Positions 1 through 64,000 of a DNA stretch of 64,000 nucleotides are shown one piece after another; the first letter of the stretch is position 1, and each line of letters starts with the position of its first letter. The notes under the pieces were generated by a model. That model was not told the DNA's origin. It was given only the letters and a program-made list of their open reading frames with translations, and did not search any database. Made by a program: the position numbers and the translations under genes. Source of the stretch: Amorphochlora amoebiformis (taxonomy: Eukaryota; Cercozoa; Chlorarachniophyceae); the NCBI GenBank assembly GCA_054601695.1, contig BAAHQB010000122.1, forward strand, positions 434,001 to 498,000. Reading direction: 5' to 3'.

Positions 1-658
1 AAAAGGGTTGATGCTTAGAGTGCAGGAGAAAGCGAGGGAGAAGAGAAAGAGCGAGAGAGAGAGCTAGGGAGCGAGAGAGAGGGAGAGAGAGAGCGAGGGG
101 AGCGAAAGTTAGAGCACGAGAAGATCTCGCTTTCCCTCCCTCCATCTCGCTTTCTCGCTCTCTCTTTCCGTCACTCTCTCTCTCTCTCTCCCTCTCTCCC
201 ACTATTTTATGTCTCCTGCTCTTTCTCACCGTCGAACTCTCTCGCTCTCTCTCTCGCTCTCTCTCTCTCGCTCTCTCCCTCTTACGCTCCCTCGACCTCG
301 CTTTTCTCATTTTCTCTCCAATTATGTTTCTTATCGACATTTGTCAAAAATAGGGATAGATTTCTTTCATGCCAGGACCAAAAACAAAAAAAAGGAAATA
401 CGCTCCCCCTCTCTCCGTCGCTCCCTCTCGCTCCCTCTCGCTCTCTCTCCGCCACTTTCTCGCTCTCTATCTCCGTCATACTCTCTCTCTCTCGCCCTCT
501 CAGCCGCTCTCTCTGGCGCTCTCTCTCGCTCTCTCTGGCGCTCTCTCTCGCTCTCGAATGTTACATATTTTTCTCTCATATCCATCCCTCTCAAACGGTC
601 TGGGTTTGCTACCTATGTCTTGATATCACTCCACGTGAAAAAGGAGAGAGGGAGATAG
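1..658. repeat. GA/CT-rich simple-sequence tract
   Basis: The first ~120 bases are purine-rich (GAGA type) and the rest to about 560 is pyrimidine-rich (CTCTCT with CGCT variants), so the two halves could pair as an inverted repeat. It reads through as Ser-Leu or Arg-Glu repeats on either strand, which is low-complexity translation and not a gene. The 5' exons of the glycosyltransferase gene that begins downstream were not recognisable here. Confidence 0.85.
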
Positions 659-663
659 GAGTT

Positions 664-15121
<14,458 letters not shown>

Positions 15122-15192
15122 GTAAATATTTTTTCTACAAAGTTTTGAAATCAAAATATGTATAATATGTAAACTACATATACACATACATA

Positions 15193-15232
<40 letters not shown>

Positions 15233-15407
15233 GATATATGTGTGTTTGTGTGAATAAATGTATACATATATATATATATACTTTATTCATGAATTTTACT
15301 GATGCACATGCACTTTATATGTATATATATGATGTATACATATATGTATTATGCATGTATATATATGTATACGTATCAGGCATATATGTTATGCATGTCC
15401 TATACAC

Positions 15408-15439
<32 letters not shown>

Positions 15440-15485
15440 TATATACATATTTACATATATGTATTTATATATTTACATGTACATA

Positions 15486-15690
15486 AAAGAAAAAGATGCA
15501 TACATGTATATGTATGTAAAATATTATAAGTGTATCCACATAATACATATACATATATACATATACCTATTCGTTTATATAAGTAAAAAAGATGCATACA
15601 TGTATATGTATGTAAAATATTATAAGTGTATCCACATAATACATATACATATATACATATATACATATACCTATTCGTTTATATAAGTAA
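15486..15690 (+). repeat. ~105-bp direct tandem duplication
   Basis: Two nearly identical copies starting AAAAAGATGCATACATGTAT, near 15490 and 15594, including GTATCCACATAATACATATAC and ending in CCTATTCGTTTATATAAGTA. It lies downstream of the last confident exon of the glycosyltransferase gene. Confidence 0.85.
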
Positions 15691-15989
15691 TATACACAAA
15701 TTAAACTTATACATACAAATAAAACACAAATTTATGCGTACAAAACAGATTTATACTCTTCAATAAATCTATAAAACATATCCATATACACATGCATACA
15801 CTTCCGTACGTACTATTTACATTCTCAATAGCACACCACATATCCCACACGAATACCCAAAACCAAAATTATACCTAAGACAATGAAAACTAAATTATGC
15901 CTAAGATAAGACAATGAAAACTAAATTTTACCTAAAACAATGTATCACTCAAACAGTCACAGCAGAAGTATGGAAAAATACAGCGTCAT

Positions 15990-17240
15990 CCGTTACGGCC
16001 TCGTAACTACCACGAACCCGCTCCCTAGTGACACGTGTTTCATCGGATTTCCCAGTTATCTAGTTAATTGATTCATTGTACATGACCAGATTACTTAGCT
16101 ATGTAAGCTTCAGTCTTGGTATCATGATAAGATATATATATATATAAATCGATCATGGCATTTTCTAGATTTTATCTTACATAGTCCATTTATTTAATTA
16201 CATGACGGTTTAATTCTAGAATCTGATTAATTATAACTAAAAAAGTTCAATGACTCATGTACGTGCACTAATTCTAGTAATTGCACCGTGTATCTCCTAG
16301 ATCTCTGAGTATATCTAGTATATATCCGGGCTAGATATCTAGAGATATCTAGAATGGTATAGCCTAGATAGCCTCATACTATAGATAGACTGCAGAGTAA
16401 TATCTATCTAGCTATCTAACTAGCCGAATCCATTATTATTTTCGGATGTTATGATATTATCGTATTGCTCATTGAAACTATGGTATATTCAATTAGCAGG
16501 GTAATCTAGGTAATGCTACCAGTGTATTTCAGACTCACTAAGCTTGACTATATATGATATTAGGCTAGATCTAGATTATCTAGATTATGAGTTGGACACC
16601 GTAAGATATAATAACTTATTACATAAGTACATAAGCGTGTCACATGATTAATGTATCATGTGAAATATATGCTAGTCGATTATGTTATTTATGTACAACA
16701 ATTTTCCTTAGCTCTTAATTTTCTAAATCAATTTTACGAATATGATATATTCTCCAGCCTACACACAGGTGCTATGTCATTATGGAGGCCGCTGACTCCT
16801 ACTGTATAAAATCTAGAAAATGAGCACTTACACTCTAGACTATACAACATCTAGAACATGTACGAATCGGAATTATCGTCATATTTATGAGAATTCAAAT
16901 TGAATTTCAAAAATGTATAACAGCTAGTATCTACGGGGTATGACGGAGGAATAACTTAGTCTAGAATTAATTTGTGATAACAATTTGAAATTTGAAATAA
17001 ATTCAAATAATTGAATCCAGATTCCAGACCTATGATTCTCCTTACTCCAACGTACTGTCTGAACTTTACAAACTAGTATCTAAGACAGTCAAATATAAAG
17101 ACGGAATATATACCTTACAGCGAGACTATTGCCCTACTCAATGGGTCATCTAATTTGAATATACTGACAATACGCCAAGAACGGCAAAAGCTCTGATTCT
17201 AGATGTTTGCTACGACGCCCCCCCTGCTCGTCAATATACT
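15990..17240. other. CTAG-rich intergenic spacer
   Basis: Unique, balanced-composition sequence with almost no TA or telomere repeat. It is very dense in CTAG, TCTAGA and CTAGAT words, for example about 16300-16420 and 16560-16590. It separates the glycosyltransferase gene from the acyltransferase gene. No exon passed the splice and phase tests. Similar spacers occur at 33214-33419, 48300-49290 and 62067-62640. Confidence 0.7.
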
Positions 17241-17344
17241 ACTTTTAAGTTTTCATCAGTCTCACTCTCTTGCATTGAAGTTCTTGACTAAATGGCCACA
17301 AGTTTAGGTTTGCGCGGGCTTGCCAACGCCATTCCAATCGACAT

Positions 17345-17520
17345 TCTTGCCAATGACCGCCAATGACCGCCAATGACCGCCAATACCCCCGGATCCCTAC
17401 GAATCCCGGATGCCTACAAATCCGGGATAATCCCGGATGCCTACGAATCCCGGATACCTACGAATCCCGGATGAATCCCGGCTGTCTACGAATCCCGGAT
17501 GCCAACGAATCCCGGATCTC
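17345..17520 (+). repeat. Minisatellites CCAATGACCG and CTACGAATCCCGGATG
   Basis: Three copies of a 10-bp unit are followed by six or so copies of a ~16-bp unit with indels, directly upstream of the first acyltransferase exon. The second unit contains ATG, so alternative in-frame starts exist, the most upstream at 17437. Confidence 0.75.
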
Positions 17521-17556
17521 GTATTAACGGGACATCCCCAGGACAATTTCGACCGG

Positions 17557-33213
<15,657 letters not shown>

Positions 33214-33419
33214 AAATTATCAATTTATTAAAATCGTACAGAATCGGCTGAGAAGGGTGATTGATAAAACTTTATCGAAATTATCTAATTATCTAGAAAA
33301 CTAACAAGCAAATTTTCAACACTGTAATTTACAATCTAGATCTAGACAATATCTAGAAATTATATATAAATTTCTAGAATTTAACTATGATGATGTTGCG
33401 TACGTAGTCCTTGTAGGTG
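33214..33419. other. Convergent intergenic spacer, CTAG-rich
   Basis: Only 206 bp separate the stop codons of the acyltransferase (+) and the dehydrogenase (-). It contains TCTAGATCTAGACAATATCT and related words and no repeats of the intron type. Confidence 0.75.
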
Positions 33420-36209
<2,790 letters not shown>

Positions 36210-36449
36210 CGAGGGAATGCCCGGAATGGTCAGCCATTGGTGGATATTGTTATCAACAATATGTTAGATATCATAAAGGAAATAATTCAGCCGATAAGAT
36301 AAATATTGAACAATTGCTTAAGATGGATATAGATTTAGCTCCGTGCGGGGTCTAAAAGGAGGGATATTGTAAATAGAATATGTTAGATATCCATTAGCGT
36401 CACTTCAACCGATAAGATAAATTCGAATTTACCTCCAATTTATTTTAAG

Positions 36450-38577
<2,128 letters not shown>

Positions 38578-38599
38578 TATGTTTACGAAGAGTTAAATT

Positions 38600-42567
<3,968 letters not shown>

Positions 42568-42642
42568 CAGCATTAAACCATCAGCGTCGACAAAATAACT
42601 GCATTAAAGCATCAGAGTTGATAACAGAGAGAGAGAGAGAGG

Positions 42643-48296
<5,654 letters not shown>

Positions 48297-48299
48297 GTG

Positions 48300-49290
48300 C
48301 GACCGTTAAACCGACATATTAATACCTTAAATAATTTCCCGGAGCCCGAAGGTCTGTAATTCTACTCTATCTGGGTACTGGAACGAAAGTGACTGATATC
48401 TTTTTCGGATATTATAAGAGCAATAGTTACTAGAGTTAGTTAATCTAGTCAATTGTATATATGCACTCTAGACCGTATGTAATCTCGTAAATAGCTCTAG
48501 CGCGCCGCGCTTTTAAGCCTCAGTAAATACTAAAAATCTAGCTAGGATCTATCGGATTAAAATCTAGATAACCTCGACTTTTTTTCCGTCCAGACAGTTC
48601 CAATTATTATGACGTTTACAAACAAATAAATATCCGTCAGGTCTAGCAGGTCGATGATAATCTAGATAATCTAGATAACCATTGACTTAATTGATGCGTG
48701 AATCTCTAGAATTTAGGATACATATAGAATGTAGCGTACTCTAGGTACTCTATACTACGAGTATTAGTACTACTTACTAGACTTACTCTCTAGACTCTCT
48801 AGACTCTAGTTACAATAATTTACTCCTAGTACTCTAAGCATCCAGAAACAATTTCATTGGAGCGAGCCGGATCGTGTAGTAGATGTATGGTAGGTTCTTA
48901 ATACGTGTGCAATAGATTCTAGGTATAGAAGTTCGTACATAAATTGCCGTCTTGTAGATACTCGTCAAGAATTGCATAATATCTAGTATATCTAGTAGCT
49001 CATCTGTCTAGATCTATATATAGAGCTCAGAGTCTTAGACTAGTTAGAGTCTAGAGAGCGGCCAGTACCTATATACCTCTTCCAAACGACTAGAACCAGT
49101 CCTAGACTAGACTAGAATAGCTGTAATGGTACGAATGATTATAGTACCTACCCAAATATACATGTACTAGATGTATACACATTGTGAGATCATCGCGTTG
49201 TGACAATCTGATACGATCGAATTTATGTGCACGTGCGCTTTATGTATGTCTGGTATTTACGCGGCTAGACTAAAATCAGGTTCAACGCCA
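48300..49290. other. CTAG-rich intergenic spacer
   Basis: About 1 kb with CTAGA, TCTAG and ACTAG words every 20-30 bases (for example 48775-48815 and 48970-49100), no TA arrays and no telomere-like repeat. No exon passed splice and phase tests. Confidence 0.7.
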
Positions 49291-49305
49291 ACGGAAATGG
49301 GACAT

Positions 49306-49568
49306 TCATGCTGTGGATCGGGATAATGCTCGTTTTTTTGATAGCCGGCGTCGAATCTGAGTTATCCACGGTGCCTTTGCCTCTGTATCCAGTCGATCGT
49401 CAGGGGTCAGGCCAATCCCTGGCGGCGTACCAAGATTACTGGTTTCCGGCTCGATCTCCACGGAGATCCAGTCCTCGTCGATTACTCTGTCGTGAACACA
49501 AGTGTATAGACGCATCTTGAAGCCCAGCTCGAGGCCTGGAGGAATAATATGAAAACATATGTATACTT

Positions 49569-49599
<31 letters not shown>

Positions 49600-49913
49600 A
49601 AATTATATATGTGTATAGTTTAGATATATAAAATAGTATTCACGCATATATACAACGTGTATATATGACATATATATATATATATATATATACATACATA
49701 CATTATATGTGAACATATACACACACATATATATATATATATATGTATACAATATATATATATATATCTAACATACATACCTAAATATATATGTGTACAC
49801 ATTTGCATAGATGAGCACATTTACATATACATTACATATATTTATATAATATATATATATATATATGTATATATATGTATATACCTACAGGTACATATAT
49901 ATCATATCTGCCC

Positions 49914-49968
<55 letters not shown>

Positions 49969-50536
49969 CATAGACCTCCACACGGTGAACAAGCCCCTGG
50001 GGGAAATCAAGGCTTCGTTATTTTTCTTTCGATCATAATGACGAGATACAGTGGTGAAAGGAAATATGCCATGGGATTCTGCGGGCCATACACCATGAAT
50101 GAAGGAGTGTTTTCTTGGTACCTTCATCATACATTTGTGCACGCCGCCTATGACATCCGCGATTTACATGTTCAGCTTAGAGTGGCGACTCATTCGAATC
50201 GGGGCGCCAAACTTTCGAGCACCCTTGAATACGGCTGAAAGAATATGCTTACAGTACGCTTAAGAATCACAAGGTATGCATGTGAAGGACCACAAGGACT
50301 TCGGACGAATCACAAGTTGCTTCCAGGCTTTCTTTGAGTTCACCTCTCATTTTCACACGTCTTCCACGGACAGATATCACCTGTGAGTTTCTCGAGGCGA
50401 GTTCACACCATCCTATGCATTCGGAGTGTTTAACCCCGCGGTAAGTGATCCTTCGGCTTGCCGACCTTGAAGGTAAGTCCCCGTCCACGTAATGGGCTTG
50501 ACCAGGATGATTGATGACTACATTCAGACTTGTCAT
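49306..50536 (-). CDS. Unresolved gene, best read on minus strand
   Basis: The strongest piece is 49535-49306: a 3' splice site TCCTCCAG, then 75 codons ([38 protein letters not shown], ending RALSRSTA, stop). Upstream on the same strand are an open frame 50536-50267 starting [20 protein letters not shown] and a piece at about 50142-49976. The three do not join cleanly in phase, so at least one boundary is wrong. The plus strand is also open at 50038-50238 ([19 protein letters not shown]) and has three GTRAGT words at 50400-50480, so a plus-strand gene is a real alternative. No family recognised. If minus, it is divergent from the CS-TPR gene. Confidence 0.35.
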
Positions 50537-50747
50537 CCAGATTTGTCACAAGAAATCTGAAAGTGAATATTAGGTGATTCCGCCAAAATACACATATTGT
50601 AACATTAACTCGTGACTTCAGACCGTGTCACGCTGACTTTCAGTGATTCTGCCTCTTGTCACGCTTAGGCTCCGTGGATTCCGCCACGGTTGAGAATAGA
50701 CGTCTTTCCGCACCTCCTTCACTTCCCGCCAAATTTGCATATTCCTC

Positions 50748-62066
<11,319 letters not shown>

Positions 62067-62640
62067 GATGATCACTGATTAGGGCGTGACATACTTCTAG
62101 TACTTAGCTAGTAACTGCACATGGCCCTAACGTTCATGAATCATTCGATATAAAATCCAGAAATCGTACACACTCTTTTACTGAGATCTAAAAAATTTGC
62201 TACTGTCTAGACTGTAGATCGTAGCTTACCTCAGGCTACGATACACTCTAGACGCTAGATACAGGCTCGCTAGACACCTAGGACGCTCTACTAGTCTAAA
62301 CTCCAGATCCCTAGGATTCGCTAGAGATACTTTCAGAGGCTAGACTGTATACAGGACTAGAACTAGTATAATACTACTCTAGCATTCTAGACTAGTCTAG
62401 AGGCTAGCCTCAGTCATGCAGGGCCTAGTCTCATCATCGTTGAATTCGAAATAAATTTGTTTGTACTTTTTTTTAACGACAATTCTAGAATTCTATCATG
62501 GGTCGGTCATTGGAATAGTGTGAATCTACGTTCTCGTATTTCATACTGAGTTTATCTGTACTTGATCTTTAGCAACTTTAGTCTTTGTTCGTTGGACTCT
62601 CGTCCTTACAATCTAGCCCTCGAAATTTTTGAACATGTTC
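62067..62640. other. CTAG-rich intergenic spacer
   Basis: Starts immediately after the CS-TPR stop codon. TCTAGA and CTAGACTAG words are dense at 62190-62420. No repeats of the intron type and no exon candidates. Confidence 0.7.
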
Positions 62641-62738
62641 ATACGGGAAACGTACCTGTTGGTTACCATGAGGTTAATCGTAAATTAAGAAAACGTGGAA
62701 GCATGCATGTACAATTTATACATATATATATATAGATA

Positions 62739-62828
<90 letters not shown>

Positions 62829-62976
62829 TGCCTATAAATTGCCAATACATATATATATATATATATATAATAAATACATATACATACATACATACATATG
62901 TATATATATGTGTATATATATATATATATAATACATATATTTATATATATATGTATATATACATACGTATATATAC

Positions 62977-63205
62977 CTAAACATTCCCCTGTTAGTAATC
63001 AAAACCCTCTCACCGTCGACCACATCCCATCCTTCAATTCCCTGAATATACATGTACAATTAACTAAATATGCATATATATGTATATATATACATATATA
63101 TTGTTAAGTTTATATATATTCATATATTCACTAACATGCAGATCTATATCTACATTATTTTCAAATAAATATATACGTACCTTTATTTTATATAAACACG
63201 TATAC

Positions 63206-63249
<44 letters not shown>

Positions 63250-63576
63250 AGTAGTTATAAATGTATATGCATGTAAATATAGATGAAGATAAACCTAAGG
63301 TAAAGGCATACGCCTAAGTATCATATCGTGAATATGACACTGCTAGACTGGATATGTATACACACATACATGTAAATACACATACACATATACACATACA
63401 TATAAAGCATACGGTCAAATTATATACATCTCAGGGAATTTGCGAATGTTCACATTGTATATGTATACACAGCATGTATATACATACATATTGTGTACAT
63501 TAGAAACCTTTTTAAACTCTACGGTGGTATCCGAGACTGCCATTCTGACATCCACGTGCTTAGGATTCCAAGGATC
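62977..63576 (-). CDS. Two exons of an unrecognised gene
   Basis: Transcript order 63576-63508 ([20 protein letters not shown]..., 23 codons) then 63041-62977 ([20 protein letters not shown]..., 21 codons plus 2 nt), both with AG/GT borders and a matching phase. Composition is clearly coding-like, but no family is recognised. Exons further 3' (below 62977) and 5' (above 63920) were not found. The first exon has four upstream partial copies. Confidence 0.55.
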
Positions 63577-63617
63577 CTAAATATGTATATATATATATAT
63601 ACACATATATACATATA

Positions 63618-63661
63618 TATGTATCATCCTGACATCCACGTGCTTAGGATTCCAAGGATCC

Positions 63662-63736
<75 letters not shown>

Positions 63737-63844
63737 TCCTAACATTCACGTGCTAAGGATTCCAGGGATCCTATATATATATATATATATGTGTATATGT
63801 GTGTATATAATTCTAACATCCACGTGCTTAGGATTCCAGGGATC

Positions 63845-63880
<36 letters not shown>

Positions 63881-63920
63881 TCCTGATATCCACGTGCTTA
63901 GGATTCCAGGGATCCTATAC
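63618..63920 (-). repeat. Four upstream partial copies of exon 63508-63576
   Basis: Blocks at about 63626-63665, 63735-63772, 63811-63846 and 63881-63916, each with the 3' splice site TAG, then GATCCTTGGAATCCTAAGCA (reverse strand) and GTGGATGTCAG, then TA. The functional exon is the one farthest downstream in transcript direction. Confidence 0.85.
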
Positions 63921-64000
63921 ACATTCGAACACACACATGCACATACATACATACTTTCTCGAACTGTGCGAACACACACGTCTATACATACATACTTTCT

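Overview
The window is eukaryotic and nuclear in character. Most of it is (TA)n microsatellite and telomere-like CCCTAA/TTAGGG repeat in both orientations and in many degenerate forms. I see no rRNA, tRNA, transposon or CRISPR array. Nearly all long open frames are artefacts of repeat translation (poly Tyr-Ile from TA, Leu-Gly/Asn-Pro from telomere-like repeat, Ser-Leu/Arg-Glu from CT/GA tracts). The real genes are chopped into exons of about 20-280 nt, mostly 30-100, separated by introns swollen with these repeats. I found them by looking for non-repetitive islands bounded by AG and GT (rarely GC) and then requiring the reading phase to agree across every junction. The organism is an unplaced protist; a hydroxyproline/serine O-glycosyltransferase-like gene suggests an algal or plant-related lineage, but this is weak.

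Layout: (1) 1-15.1 kb, + strand: 17 phase-consistent exons (323 codons, 5' end missing) of a protein resembling HPAT/RDN or SGT1 peptidyl O-glycosyltransferases. (2) 17.56-33.21 kb, + strand: an 18-exon, 310-aa membrane-bound PlsC-type lysophospholipid acyltransferase (LPEAT/LPCAT-like) with an intact FPEGTTTNG motif. (3) 33.42-36.2 kb, - strand, convergent with (2) at 206 bp: pieces of a short-chain dehydrogenase/reductase with missing segments, one frameshift and an in-frame minisatellite in its last exon. (4) 36.45-38.6 kb, + strand: unknown protein. (5) 39.42-42.57 kb, + strand: 222-aa protein with a basic stretch and a C-terminal coiled coil. (6) 42.64-48.3 kb, + strand: about 389-aa protein of unknown function. 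(7) 49.3-50.5 kb: locus best read on the - strand, unresolved. (8) 50.75-62.07 kb, + strand: complete 18-exon, 402-aa CS-domain plus TPR co-chaperone-like protein. (9) 62.98-63.58 kb, - strand: two exons of a gene that extends beyond what I can resolve.

The most striking pattern is that exon-intron boundaries are copied in tandem. Copies upstream of an exon carry the 3' splice site plus the first part of the exon; copies downstream carry the last part of the exon plus the 5' splice site. They are separated by (TA)n and occur in at least four genes. Telomere-like repeats often supply the splice sites themselves. A few introns remain short (52-93 nt), suggesting an ancestral compact intron size followed by repeat expansion. 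Gene-to-gene spacers are different again: they lack telomere repeat and are dense in CTAG/TCTAGA.

The genes do not form an obvious pathway. Two (glycosyltransferase, acyltransferase) would act in the endomembrane system and one (CS-TPR) in chaperone work.
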